From positions 868,001-932,000 of the forward strand of contig NZ_CP031056.1 in the NCBI RefSeq assembly GCF_003345295.1: a stretch of DNA of 64,000 nucleotides, given 5' to 3'. This document shows positions 53,124-63,206 of the stretch, piece after piece; position 1 is the first letter of the stretch, and each line of letters starts with the position of its first letter. Source of the stretch: Vibrio splendidus. Lineage in GTDB: Bacteria; Pseudomonadota; Gammaproteobacteria; Enterobacterales; Vibrionaceae. Made by a program: the position numbers and the translations under genes. The notes under the pieces were generated by a model that worked only from the letters and a program-made list of their open reading frames with translations, made no database searches and had not been told where the DNA came from.

Positions 53124-54863
53124 ATGAATACAGTAAAAGTAGCGACTATCGCTTTGTTGGTCGGTGGTGCATTGGGTTTTGGTGTGAATCACTTTGTCGT
53201 TGGGTCAGCACATAACATGTCAGCGATGGCAACGAGTACAGACGCCGAAGTAAGTAAACAAACCAAGGATGAGCCTCTGTACTGGGTGGCTCCGATGGAC
53301 CCAAATTATCAGCGAGACAAACCGGGGCAGTCACCAATGGGGATGGATTTAATTCCTGTTTATGCGGATGACTCAAGTGCGGGAGCAGACAAGGCGGGAA
53401 CTGTGTATATCGACCCGTCGGTAGAAAATAATCTTGGTGTCAAAACAGCAAAAGTTAACTTTGAAGCGTTGTCTCCTCGGATTGAAACCGTGGGTTACGT
53501 GGCGTTTGATGAAAGTACATTGTGGCAAACCAACGTAAGAGCAGCTGGCTGGGTTGAGAAGCTTTATATCAATGCTGTCGGTGAGAAGGTCAATCAGGGC
53601 GATGTGTTGTTCACTCTTTACTCTCCAGAGCTGGTTAAGGCACAAGAAGAGTTACTTAGTGCATACAAAACGGGTCGCAAAGGGTTGGTCAAGGGCTCCA
53701 CTGAACGCTTGATCACCTTGGGTGTCGATAAAGCTCAGATTCGTTCGATCACTCGCCGAGGTAAAGCCTCGCAAACCATAAAAATTAAAGCACCTGCAGA
53801 TGGCGTTATCGCTAGCCTCAATATTCGTGAGGGTGGTTATCTTTCGCCTGCGCAAGCGGTAATCAGCGCAGGCCCTCTAGACGAGGTGTGGGTTGATGCC
53901 GAAGTGTTTGAGCGCCAAGCTCACTGGATCTCATCGGGCAGTAATGCAGAGATGACACTTGATGCGATTCCGGGCAAAGAGTGGCAGGGCAACGTTGATT
54001 ATGTGTATCCAATTCTTGACCCGAAAACTCGAACTTTACGCGTTCGTTTGAAGTTCTCGAATCCTAATGGCGAGCTAAAACCGAACATGTTCGCCAATAT
54101 TGCGTTGAAGCCAATAAGTGATGAATCTGTTCTTACTATCCCAAGATCGTCGGTGATTCATTCTGGTGGTATGACACGAGTAGTGTTGTCCGAAGGTGAG
54201 GGCAAATACCGTTCAGCACGCATTGAAGTCGGGCGTGAAGCTGACGAGAAAATCGAGGTGTTGCAAGGGCTTGAACAAGGTGAACATATCGTGACTTCTG
54301 CGCACTTTATGTTGGACTCTGAATCGAGCCAATCGGCTGATCTGTCACGTATCAATGGTGTTGAGGAAGAAGCTGAAACCGTATGGGCAAACGGTGAAAT
54401 TTCCGATGTTATGAAAGGCAGTCGCATGGTGACGATTAACCATCAGCCTGTTCCTGAATGGGATTGGCCGGGCATGGTGATGAATTTCACCTTTGCGGAA
54501 GGCTTGGATATGAGTGACGTGCAACGTGGTAAGGCGATTGATTTTGAGATGAGAAAGACAGAGTCAGGGCAGTACGAGGTTGTTAATTACAAGGTCAACA
54601 AACACAAGATCGCTGGCGAAGTTTGGGTAACAGGTGACATCACTATGTTGATGGCAGATTTTGGCATGATCACCGTAAAACATCAGCCAGTCCTTGAGTG
54701 GAATTGGAAGGCGGGTGAAATGAACTTCCAAGTAAGTGATGACCTTGATTTATCCGAGTTTACCGAGGGTCAAAGCATTCGGTTTCTAGTGGCGAAGCAA
54801 GGTTCTGATTATGTGCTCAAATCTCTCGAACCGACGAATAGCACGGGTGAGGGCACATTATGA
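53124..54863 (+). CDS. cusB: CusB adaptor carrying two C-terminal CusF-like domains
   Basis: 579-residue periplasmic adaptor. Parts: N-terminal anchor (VATIALLVGGALGFGVNHFV), a heavy-metal-binding segment (YWVAPMDPNYQRDKPGQSPM), lipoyl and hairpin domains, beta-barrel, then two CusF-like OB domains (about 420-495 and 500-570). The first has the Cu(I)-site pattern His-x7-Trp-x2-Met-x-Met (INHQPVPEWDWPGMVMNF); the second (VKHQPVLEWNWKAGEMNF) keeps His, Trp and one Met but lacks the other Met. Fusing the metallochaperone to the adaptor occurs in SilB-like proteins; two copies is notable. AAAGGA precedes ATG, and the stop overlaps cusA by 4 bases. Confidence 0.92.
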   Translation: MNTVKVATIALLVGGALGFGVNHFVVGSAHNMSAMATSTDAEVSKQTKDEPLYWVAPMDPNYQRDKPGQSPMGMDLIPVYADDSSAGADKAGTVYIDPSVENNLGVKTAKVNFEALSPRIETVGYVAFDESTLWQTNVRAAGWVEKLYINAVGEKVNQGDVLFTLYSPELVKAQEELLSAYKTGRKGLVKGSTERLITLGVDKAQIRSITRRGKASQTIKIKAPADGVIASLNIREGGYLSPAQAVISAGPLDEVWVDAEVFERQAHWISSGSNAEMTLDAIPGKEWQGNVDYVYPILDPKTRTLRVRLKFSNPNGELKPNMFANIALKPISDESVLTIPRSSVIHSGGMTRVVLSEGEGKYRSARIEVGREADEKIEVLQGLEQGEHIVTSAHFMLDSESSQSADLSRINGVEEEAETVWANGEISDVMKGSRMVTINHQPVPEWDWPGMVMNFTFAEGLDMSDVQRGKAIDFEMRKTESGQYEVVNYKVNKHKIAGEVWVTGDITMLMADFGMITVKHQPVLEWNWKAGEMNFQVSDDLDLSEFTEGQSIRFLVAKQGSDYVLKSLEPTNSTGEGTL

Positions 54864-57800
54864 TCAATGCAATCATTCGTTGGTCCATCAGTAACCGATT
54901 CTTGGTTCTGGTTGCCACTGTAGCCATCGTATTTGGCGGCTTATACAGCGTTAAAAATACGCCCGTCGATGCTATCCCAGATCTTTCTGATGTCCAGGTG
55001 ATCATCAAAACCAGCTATCCGGGGCAAGCGCCTCAAGTAGTCGAAGATCAGGTGACCTATCCGCTCACAACGGCGATGTTAGCCGTTCCGGGTGCAGAAA
55101 CGGTTCGTGGCTACTCGTTCTTTGGTGATTCCTATGTCTATATCATCTTCAATGACGATACCGATATGTACTGGGCGCGTTCACGAGTGTTGGAGTACTT
55201 AAGCCAAGTTGCACCTAACTTGCCATCGAGTGCCAAGCCAACACTAGGACCAGATGCAACTGGTGTAGGCTGGGTTTACAGCTATGTACTGCAAGACAAA
55301 ACCGGTAAGCACGACTTAGCAGAGCTTCGTAGTCTGCAAGATTGGTTCTTGAAATACGAGCTGCAAACCGTAGAAGGCGTGTCTGAAGTGGCGACCGTTG
55401 GCGGCATGGTGAAGCAGTACCAAGTACAGATTGATCCTGCCAAGTTACGTGCTTACGACCTAACACTTCAGCAAGTCAACAAGGCAATCCAAGATGGTAA
55501 TCAAGAAACCGGTGCGTCTGTCGTTGAAATTGCCGAAGCCGAGCACATGGTTCGTACAACCGGCTACCTCACAAGCATCGAAGACATTCAATCTCTGCCG
55601 CTAAAAGTGACCGACAAGGGTACTCCTCTGTTATTGGGCGACATTGCCGACATTAACCTTGGCCCGCAAATGCGTCGTGGTATCTCTGAACTCAATGGTG
55701 AGGGCGAAGCGGTTGGCGGCGTTATCGTGATGCGCTTTGGTGAAAATGCCAGTGAAGTGATCGACTCAGTTAAATCCAAACTCGCTAAACTGCAAGCGGG
55801 CTTACCTGATGGTGTCGAGATTGTCGCGACTTATGATCGTTCTACTTTGATTGATTCAGCCGTTGAAAACCTTTGGAAGAAGCTTGCTGAAGAGTTCATC
55901 GTGGTCGCCGTCGTGTGTGCGCTGTTCTTGTTCCATATCCGTTCGTCGTTGGTTATCGCTCTAAGTCTGCCTGTCGGTATCTTGGGTGCATTCATTGTGA
56001 TGCATTGGCAGGGTATTAACGCCAACATCATGTCTCTTGGTGGAATAGCGATTGCGATTGGCGCAATGGTGGATGGTGCCATAGTAATGATCGAGAACGT
56101 TCATAAACATATTGAACGGACTCCGCTCACTGACAAAAACCGTTGGCAAGTGATTGGTAAAGCGGCAGAAGAAGTTGGCGCACCACTGTTCTTCTCGCTC
56201 ATCATCATTACCTTGAGCTTTGTACCTGTGTTCGCGCTAGAAGGGCAAGAAGGCAAGATGTTCTCGCCACTTGCGTTTACCAAGACGTATGCGATGGCCG
56301 CAGCAGCCGGTTTGGCTATCACGCTTGTGCCTGTGTTAATGGGCTACTTTATTCGTGGCAACGTGTTACCTGAAAACAAGAATCCAGTTAACCGCAGTTT
56401 AGTGGCGATGTACAAGCCGCTTCTAAACTTCAGCCTAAAATATCCAAAGGTGATGATTGTTATCGCACTTGGCTTAATGGCGTCTGCCTATTACCCAACC
56501 AGCAAGCTTGGTAGTGAGTTCATTCCTCCTTTGGACGAAGGGGATTTGATGTACATGCCAACCACGTATCCGGGTATCTCAATAGGTAAGGCTCGTGAGT
56601 TGTTGCAACAAACCAACAAGCTCATCAAAACCATTCCAGAAGTCGAAACCACATGGGGCAAAATCGGACGCGCAGAAACGGCAACCGATCCTGCGCCACT
56701 GACCATGATTGAAACGGTGATTCAGCTTAAACCACGAGATGAGTGGCGTGACGGTGTCACTACAGAGTCGCTGCGTAAAGAGTTTGATGATCTGATTCAG
56801 TTCCCCGGTTTAACCAATGCTTGGGTTATGCCAATCAAAACCCGTATCGACATGTTAGCGACCGGCATTAAAACCCCAATCGGTATCAAAATCGCAGGCC
56901 CGGATCTGAGCGTAATTGAAGATATTGGTTCTCAGCTGGAACCTATCTTAAATGGTGTTCGCGGTACGGCTTCTGTGTATGCCGAACGTGTTGCTGGTGG
57001 TCGTTATGTGACGATAGACATTAAACGCCGCTCTGCTGCGCGATATGGCTTGAGCATTAAAGAAGTGCAACAGGTTATCTCGACTGCGGTTGGTGGCATG
57101 AACGTGGGTGAAACCGTTGAAGGGCTAGAACGTTACCCAATCAATGTCCGCTATCCACAAAGCTATCGTGACTCTGTCGTTAAGTTGCAGAACCTGCCGT
57201 TAGTGACACCAAACGGTGCGCGAATTGCTCTCTCTGATGTTGCTGATATTCGTTATGAAGATGGCCCACCGATGATCAAAACGGAGAACGCACGCCCTAA
57301 CGGTTGGGTATTTGTCGATATCGAAGGGCGTGACCTTGGCTCTTATGTCGCAGAGGCGCAAAAAGTTGTTTCTGACCAAATCGTCTTGCCTGCCGGGTAT
57401 TCACTGGCATGGTCTGGTCAATACGAATACATGGAGCGTGCCAAAGAACGTTTAAGTGTCGTAGTACCAATCACCATCGCCATCATCATGTTGTTGCTCT
57501 ACCTCAGCTTCCGCCGTGTCGGTGAGGTGATGATGATCATGCTGACATTGCCACTCGCGATGGTTGGCGGCCTATGGCTAATGCATGTTCTCAATTACAA
57601 CTTCTCCATTGCGGTGGGTGTGGGCTTCATCGCGCTTGCCGGGGTTGCCGTTGAGATAGGTGTGATCATGTTGGTTTACCTAAACCAAGCTTGGCACTAC
57701 AAAAAGTTGGATGCAGAAGAGAACCAGCAAGCACTTCAGAGTGAAGACTTAACGGATGCGATCCGTGAAGGGGCAGGACTGCGTGTGCGCCCTGTGATGA

Positions 57801-58003
57801 TGACTGTACTTACGGTGATTATCGGCCTAATTCCAATCATGTATGGCGAGGGTACGGGCTCTGAAGTGATGCAACGAATCGCAGCACCAATGATAGGCGG
57901 TATGGCTTCTGCGCTGTTGCTCACCCTACTGGTGTTGCCTGCAATCTTTAAGCTCTGGAAACAGCGTGAGATTACTCAGAGCCAAAACGAGACAAGTAAA
58001 TAA
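54860..58003 (+). CDS. cusA: CusA heavy-metal RND efflux pump, Cu(I)/Ag(I) type
   Basis: 1047-residue proton-driven pump of the HME-RND group. TM4 reads GGIAIAIGAMVDGAIVMIENVH, the pattern of monovalent-metal members, with the single Asp of the relay. Periplasmic loops contain Met-rich stretches that fit the Met relay of CusA (for example EGDLMYMPTTYPGISIG). The end of TM10 and TM11-12 (GVAVEIGVIMLVYLNQA) is normal. It takes Cu(I)/Ag(I) from CusB/CusF-like domains and passes it to CusC. Confidence 0.95.
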   Translation: MINAIIRWSISNRFLVLVATVAIVFGGLYSVKNTPVDAIPDLSDVQVIIKTSYPGQAPQVVEDQVTYPLTTAMLAVPGAETVRGYSFFGDSYVYIIFNDDTDMYWARSRVLEYLSQVAPNLPSSAKPTLGPDATGVGWVYSYVLQDKTGKHDLAELRSLQDWFLKYELQTVEGVSEVATVGGMVKQYQVQIDPAKLRAYDLTLQQVNKAIQDGNQETGASVVEIAEAEHMVRTTGYLTSIEDIQSLPLKVTDKGTPLLLGDIADINLGPQMRRGISELNGEGEAVGGVIVMRFGENASEVIDSVKSKLAKLQAGLPDGVEIVATYDRSTLIDSAVENLWKKLAEEFIVVAVVCALFLFHIRSSLVIALSLPVGILGAFIVMHWQGINANIMSLGGIAIAIGAMVDGAIVMIENVHKHIERTPLTDKNRWQVIGKAAEEVGAPLFFSLIIITLSFVPVFALEGQEGKMFSPLAFTKTYAMAAAAGLAITLVPVLMGYFIRGNVLPENKNPVNRSLVAMYKPLLNFSLKYPKVMIVIALGLMASAYYPTSKLGSEFIPPLDEGDLMYMPTTYPGISIGKARELLQQTNKLIKTIPEVETTWGKIGRAETATDPAPLTMIETVIQLKPRDEWRDGVTTESLRKEFDDLIQFPGLTNAWVMPIKTRIDMLATGIKTPIGIKIAGPDLSVIEDIGSQLEPILNGVRGTASVYAERVAGGRYVTIDIKRRSAARYGLSIKEVQQVISTAVGGMNVGETVEGLERYPINVRYPQSYRDSVVKLQNLPLVTPNGARIALSDVADIRYEDGPPMIKTENARPNGWVFVDIEGRDLGSYVAEAQKVVSDQIVLPAGYSLAWSGQYEYMERAKERLSVVVPITIAIIMLLLYLSFRRVGEVMMIMLTLPLAMVGGLWLMHVLNYNFSIAVGVGFIALAGVAVEIGVIMLVYLNQAWHYKKLDAEENQQALQSEDLTDAIREGAGLRVRPVMMTVLTVIIGLIPIMYGEGTGSEVMQRIAAPMIGGMASALLLTLLVLPAIFKLWKQREITQSQNETSK

Positions 58004-58110
58004 CGCACTGACTATAAGGCCCTTACTTGCGAGACAGGAGTAGGTAAGGGTGCACCACATGAACATATGAAACTAACAAATAAATAACTGAATTAATCTA
58101 AGGAACGATC

Positions 58111-58716
58111 ATGAAAAAGACACTAATTGCTATCGCTCTAACACTGACCACTGCAACGGCTTTTGCTGAAATGGATCACTCAGCTGTTGACCATTCAAGT
58201 AAAGATCATTCAGGCATGGATCACTCGATGATGAAGAGCGGAGAAATGGATCATTCAAAAATGGATCACAGCATGATGAAGGGTGGAAAGATGGACCATT
58301 CGAAGATGATGAATATGGATGGAATGATGAACATGGAAGGTATGTCAGAAGTTGGGATGCCAGCTCAAGGCGTAAAGCCGGATAAAGTGGTTCATGTCCT
58401 ACTGAGCGATGACATGAAAATCACCTTTAAGAACAAGGTCGATATAGAGCCAAATGACGTAGTGCAGTTTGTTGTGATGAATACAGGCAAGATTGATCAT
58501 GAATTCTCGATTGGTTCTGCCTCAGAGCAGCTAGAGCATCGTGAAATGATGAAAAAAATGGGTAATCACGCTCATGACTCGGGCAGTACAGTCACGGTTA
58601 AGCCGGGCAAAGCGAAGCAGATGCTTTGGCATTTTCATGGTGATAATAACGTAGAGTTCGCGTGCAATATTCTTGGTCACGCTGAAGCGGGTATGGTCAA
58701 AGCATTAACGCTATAA
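58111..58716 (+). CDS. Periplasmic cupredoxin with MDHS-repeat N-terminus
   Basis: 201 residues: signal peptide ending AFAE, a His/Met-rich arm of about 60 residues built on MDHS/DHSxM units, as in PcoA/CopA-type copper proteins, then a cupredoxin fold. Type 1 copper ligands are visible: His in KIDHEFSIG and the C-x4-H-x4-M run FACNILGHAEAGM. It follows cusA after 107 bases on the same strand and is probably co-induced by copper; role as copper sequestration or electron/copper transfer in the periplasm. Confidence 0.9.
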   Translation: MKKTLIAIALTLTTATAFAEMDHSAVDHSSKDHSGMDHSMMKSGEMDHSKMDHSMMKGGKMDHSKMMNMDGMMNMEGMSEVGMPAQGVKPDKVVHVLLSDDMKITFKNKVDIEPNDVVQFVVMNTGKIDHEFSIGSASEQLEHREMMKKMGNHAHDSGSTVTVKPGKAKQMLWHFHGDNNVEFACNILGHAEAGMVKALTL

Positions 58717-58828
58717 GGTGATACACAAGCCATATCTAGTTCAAAGGGATGAGTGCTAGGTATGGCTACCTTGTTTTAGTGCTATTTAGGTATTAGCTTT
58801 AAAAGACTATAGGAATAGGAGTTTAAGG

Positions 58829-59314
58829 ATGAATAAGACAGTTCTAGTACTTGCAGTTACGGGTGCTTTGATAACGTGGTCGACCCACAGTATTGCTGCT
58901 AAACCTGAGTGGACTGGTAAAGGTAAGCCCGATTTAGAAGAAGTAAAAACATTCGCTGAGGCAAAAAAAGTTGAAGGCGAAATGGATGATCGTGAGAAGC
59001 AGCTTGATTCGATGATCGAAGAGAAAAAGAAGAAAACGAAAAAAAGTAAGAACAAAAAAGATAAGCAGAAGTTAGATAAAGAGCTTGATGATTTAGAAGA
59101 CGAGAAAGAAGCCCTCGAAGAGAGTAAAGAGAAGCTCAAAGATAAGAAAGAGAAGCTTAAAGATGATATGGATAAGGACGAAGAAAAGTCGGGATTAGAA
59201 AAGCAGAAAGACAAAAAAGCGGAACAAGAGCGTAAAGAAGAGGGGAAAGGTTCAGAAAAAGGCCAACAGCAGCGTGAGGAAAACAGCAAAAAATGGTGGA
59301 ACTTCTGGGAGTAA
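58829..59314 (+). CDS. Exported Lys/Glu-rich coiled-coil protein of unknown function
   Basis: 161 residues. A signal peptide ends SIAA, then nearly the whole chain is Lys, Glu and Asp in heptad-like order (KLDKELDDLEDEKEALEESK), an extended charged coiled coil. It finishes with the aromatic cluster KKWWNFWE, which could anchor it in the membrane or bind a partner. It stands after the copper cluster with its own AAGGA site. No family recognised; the extreme composition also makes similarity searches unreliable. Confidence 0.8.
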   Translation: MNKTVLVLAVTGALITWSTHSIAAKPEWTGKGKPDLEEVKTFAEAKKVEGEMDDREKQLDSMIEEKKKKTKKSKNKKDKQKLDKELDDLEDEKEALEESKEKLKDKKEKLKDDMDKDEEKSGLEKQKDKKAEQERKEEGKGSEKGQQQREENSKKWWNFWE

Positions 59315-59405
59315 TGCGAGGGTCTTACATCACCAATTCATTTCAACCTATCAGTACAGCTTTGTGTAACGGATAAGTCATTGGTTAAACGCTGTGACCA
59401 GTTAA

Positions 59406-59465
59406 AGATAAGTCTCAACCTGTTCAGGAATACATGAACTAACTTGTATTGGCTGAGGCTTATCT
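59406..59465. terminator. 15-bp long-stem palindrome between convergent genes
   Basis: AGATAAGTCTCAACC and GGCTGAGGCTTATCT pair over 15 bp (two G-T pairs) around a 30-base loop that holds an inner GTTCA/TGAAC stem. It sits between the coiled-coil gene and the small gene on the other strand. Confidence 0.65.
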
Positions 59466-59475
59466 GTAGCTAGAA

Positions 59476-59733
59476 TCACTGTAGCAAGATAGAAGTTTCA
59501 AGCAGATGATGAGCTTCGCCACTGAGGTGTGGTAGCTCTGACATGATCTTCTTAAGCTTGTCGTCGATCGATTCCACTTCATTCAAAGAACGAAACGCAA
59601 GCACGGCCTGTTCTGGTTCGCTGCTCACATAACCTTTCAACGTATTAAGCTGAATCTTGTTCGCATTTTCAACTTTTGACAGTGCGACATTGATTGCTTC
59701 GATGTTTATTGTTAACTCATTGCTTTTAAACAT
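59476..59733 (-). CDS. Small helical protein of unknown function
   Basis: 85 residues, predicted mostly helical, acidic, no signal or membrane segment (INIEAINVALSKVENANKIQ; KLKKIMSELPHLSGEAHHLL). No family recognised. ATG 59733 lacks a strong ribosome site, but codon structure looks genuine and it does not overlap another gene. Confidence 0.6.
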   Translation of the reverse strand: MFKSNELTINIEAINVALSKVENANKIQLNTLKGYVSSEPEQAVLAFRSLNEVESIDDKLKKIMSELPHLSGEAHHLLETSILLQ

Positions 59734-60031
59734 TTTTAATTATTTTTGGTTGTTGCTAATACGCGCACATTAACACAACTGTTTTTTCGGATATTGACCA
59801 AGATTATTAAACCCCCACTTTTATGAAATTTGAGTTTAATGAGAAGCACTAGCACAACATCGTTTTGTCTATCCATGCAATTGATTCATGAGCTTGTTCC
59901 TTAGTGTTAAACATCACAAGAAATCATAATATTTATTTTTACGAGTCTATTTTTTGCGAATGTTAACTCTCTATTATTGAATCTATTTCGCTAGTTTCCT
60001 TGGAGATATGAAACATCTTTAAGGAATAATG

Positions 60032-62314
60032 ATGCAAAAAGGAACGTTATCTCTCGCGGTTGTCATGATTTTATCTTCTGGAGCAACTTATGCAGAAGAG
60101 CAGATTAGGAATAGTCACTTTAAAGGCAATATGGATGGTTGGTGGAATGCTGGCGCAAATGTAGAAACAGAACATGAAGCGTGTATTGATATTAAAAACC
60201 CAGGAAAGAATTCTTGGGATATCATTTTTGGTCACAGTGGCATTGGTCTAGAGCAAGGTCAGAAATATCAGGTATCGTTCGATGCATATGCAAATATTGA
60301 TACTGAGATGAAAGTCTTGATCCAACATGAAGGGCCTCCTTATACGCATTATTTTCTAAGTGACGTGGGTGTATCAACAGACAAGCAAAGCTATACGTTT
60401 GATTTTGTACAAGAACTTGATAGTGACGCCGATACAGAATTCCAGTTTCAATTAGGCGCACAGAAAACGGGTGTCATCTGTGTAGACAATGTTTCTGTCG
60501 TGGGTAAGCCATTTGTAAAAGTGGCGACTAAGATGCCTATTCGAGCCAATCAAGTAGGTTTCTTACCGAAATCTGATAAATATGTCTTTGTTGAAAACAC
60601 CTCGACGACACCTTTGAAATGGACATTAGTCTCTCAATCAGGGATCAGCCTTGATCTCGGTAAAACAGAAGTATTCGGCCTGAATAAAGCGTCGGGTGAG
60701 CACATTCACCGAGTTAATCTTTCAAACTATACAGACACAATGAAAGGTTTAAAGATCGAAGTCGGCGATGATGTCAGTTATCCGTTCGATATTCGAAACG
60801 ATGTTTATAGTAAGTTGAAGCTCGATGCGTTGTCTTACTTCTATCAAAATCGAAGCGGCATTGAAATAAAGCCTGAGTTCGTTCAACGTGAGGATCTTGC
60901 GAGGCCCGGTGGTCACATGTCCGACACGGCGACATGTTTTGATAAAATCGATAGTTGGGGGAATAAATGGTCTGGTTGCAACCTGACTATTGATGCGACC
61001 GGTGGTTGGTACGATGCGGGCGACCATGGTAAATACACGGTGAATAGTGGTATTTCAACTTGGACACTCCTGAATTTATTCGAGCGAGGTAAGTTCTTAG
61101 AGAACAAATCACTTCCTTTTTCAGAGAGCAAAGTAAAAATCCCTGAAGCAACCAATGGCGTTAACCCGCTGTTGTCTGAAGCTCGCTGGAACATAGAGTT
61201 CATGTTAGCGATGCAAGTTGACTCTGACACGCCTATCGCCGTTCCTGTTGGTAATCAGTCTGCGAGTAAAAACCTCAAACTTACCGAAATTAACGCGAGA
61301 GGGCTGGCATTCCACAAGATCGCAGATGAGTCTTGGACAGGCATGCCATTACCACCACATAAAGATACTCAGAAACGTTATGTTGGTTATCCCACTACTG
61401 CAGCTTCATTGAATCTGGCGGCAATCGGTGCTCAGTGCGCACGTATTTGGAAAGATATCGACAGTGATTTCTCGCAGTTATGTTTGGATTCAGCGACCAA
61501 AGCGTGGAACGCAGCCAATCAACATCAAGATATCTATGCTTACGACAACTTCACCGGTTCTGGGCCGTATGATGATATCGAATTGAGTGATGAGCGATAC
61601 TGGGCTGCGGCCGAGCTCTTTATCACAACCAATGATGAGGTTTATAAAAAAGTATTGATTGATTCTCCGCACTATCTTGAAGTGCCGAAGGGGAACATTA
61701 ATGCGAATGGTGATATGTATTGGCAGTATATAGCGCCTGCGGGCACCGTGAGTTTAGCCGTGGTACCTAATTCATTGGACAGCCAGGTTATTGAACAAGC
61801 ACGTAAGAACATCATTAAAACGGCAGAATCTTATACCAAGCAAGTTGCCAATGAAGGCTACAACATTCCTTATACCGTCGAAGAGTATTCGTGGGGCTCA
61901 AACTCCAACCTTGTAAACCGAAGTATCTTTTTGATTTACGCTCACGATTTTTCTAATGATGTTCGATACATCAAAGCGGCGGCTAGTGCGATGGATTATA
62001 TCCTCGGGGGTAACCCGATGAATATCTCTTATGTTACTGGTTATGGAACGAAACCTGCTGAGAATCCTCATCATCGATTCTGGGCTTACGCTGCTGATGA
62101 AAGTTCACCAAAACCAGCACCGGGTGCGTTAATTGGAGGCCCAAATTCGGTAAGTTTTAGTGATCCTATTGCCGCTGTGATGAAAGGCAAGTGTGTTGGA
62201 CAAACGTGTTACAGCGATAATATTGGAGCTTGGACGTTGAACGAGATAACCATCAACTGGAATGCGCCGCTTGTCTGGGTCGCGTCTGCTTTAGATGAAG
62301 GACAGCTTGATTGA
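60032..62314 (+). CDS. Secreted GH9 glycoside hydrolase with CBM4-like and Ig-like domains
   Basis: Inverting beta-glycosidase of family 9, acting on beta-1,4-glucan or a similar chain. ATG 60032 is preferred to 60029 for its spacing to AAGGA. Parts: signal peptide (ends ATYAEE), CBM4/9-like module (about 25-165), an Ig-like CelD_N domain (about 170-255, IRANQVGFLPKSDKYVFVEN), then the (alpha/alpha)6 catalytic domain. The nucleophile-water Asp pair is in GGWYDAGDHGKYTV, the C-terminal substrate His in ENPHHRFWAY, and the proton-donor Glu in WTLNEITINWNAPL. All family key residues are intact. No cellulose or chitin genes are adjacent. Confidence 0.92.
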   Translation: MQKGTLSLAVVMILSSGATYAEEQIRNSHFKGNMDGWWNAGANVETEHEACIDIKNPGKNSWDIIFGHSGIGLEQGQKYQVSFDAYANIDTEMKVLIQHEGPPYTHYFLSDVGVSTDKQSYTFDFVQELDSDADTEFQFQLGAQKTGVICVDNVSVVGKPFVKVATKMPIRANQVGFLPKSDKYVFVENTSTTPLKWTLVSQSGISLDLGKTEVFGLNKASGEHIHRVNLSNYTDTMKGLKIEVGDDVSYPFDIRNDVYSKLKLDALSYFYQNRSGIEIKPEFVQREDLARPGGHMSDTATCFDKIDSWGNKWSGCNLTIDATGGWYDAGDHGKYTVNSGISTWTLLNLFERGKFLENKSLPFSESKVKIPEATNGVNPLLSEARWNIEFMLAMQVDSDTPIAVPVGNQSASKNLKLTEINARGLAFHKIADESWTGMPLPPHKDTQKRYVGYPTTAASLNLAAIGAQCARIWKDIDSDFSQLCLDSATKAWNAANQHQDIYAYDNFTGSGPYDDIELSDERYWAAAELFITTNDEVYKKVLIDSPHYLEVPKGNINANGDMYWQYIAPAGTVSLAVVPNSLDSQVIEQARKNIIKTAESYTKQVANEGYNIPYTVEEYSWGSNSNLVNRSIFLIYAHDFSNDVRYIKAAASAMDYILGGNPMNISYVTGYGTKPAENPHHRFWAYAADESSPKPAPGALIGGPNSVSFSDPIAAVMKGKCVGQTCYSDNIGAWTLNEITINWNAPLVWVASALDEGQLD

Positions 62315-62340
62315 GGTAACCAATTAAATTAAGAATATTC

Positions 62341-62374
62341 AAAGAGTAATATCATTTGGTATTGCTCTTTTTTA
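62341..62374 (+). terminator. Terminator of the GH9 gene
   Basis: AAAGAG.AATA with TATT.CTCTTT followed by further T, 27 bases after the stop codon. Confidence 0.88.
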
Positions 62375-62493
62375 ATACAAAAAATCACACAATGAAGTGC
62401 GCAGTTTTAATTGTTTTAGGTTTTGAAGCTAAGAGGAGATGGTGAATCTAAAGAGATATTGTCACTAACGAGAATTTGAAACTAAACAGAAGT

Positions 62494-62568
<75 letters not shown>

Positions 62569-62606
62569 ACACTGTCTTAAGAGTAAGACTGAGGCATCAA
62601 GAAGAC

Positions 62607-62681
<75 letters not shown>

Positions 62682-63206
62682 ACATCATCTTAACGAGTTT
62701 GATAATGCCACATCTAACTGAAAACGAAACCTTTTTCTTTCATTTTTATTCTAAGTGCTCGCATAACCACCACTCCGCTAGTTTTTCAATCATATCTGGC
62801 GTTATGAGAGTGAATAAAATGTGACTAAAATCTCGTTAAAAGGAGGGCGAGAAATAATAGTAAATGTCATGCCGTTTTTTTCGATAAATCCACCTTAATT
62901 TATAAACCTGCTTTGGTGGTGCTCAGTTGTCATAAATCTAATGAAAATTAAGGTATTTGGAGTGTTAACATAAACTGATTTTTATTCGTGTTTCGGCGTT
63001 CGTTAATAACAATCTGAATGCATAAATTTAACTTATTAGTCGGTCAAAACATTCAGTAAACTAATCCCAAATGAGTAGAGTTATAGAGACTTCTAAGCCT
63101 TTGCAGAAAAAAGTAACGAGTTCAGTTGATAATTCACGCAAAAGCCTCGTCATTCCGTCTGTCGTTTGGTACATTTGCCGCACATTTTGTCTCCCCTAAA
63201 ATACCC
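62682..63206. other. Intergenic region between tRNA genes and the exporter gene
   Basis: About 525 bases, AT-rich, with no gene I can support. It should contain the promoter of the leftward tRNA pair and that of the rightward exporter gene. The exporter start has no clear ribosome site directly in front. Confidence 0.6.

Noticed and set aside
58807..59289. 160-codon Ser/Phe-rich frame on the minus strand
   Set aside because: Exact antisense of the Lys/Glu-rich coiled-coil gene; Lys/Glu codons read backwards give Phe/Leu/Ser.
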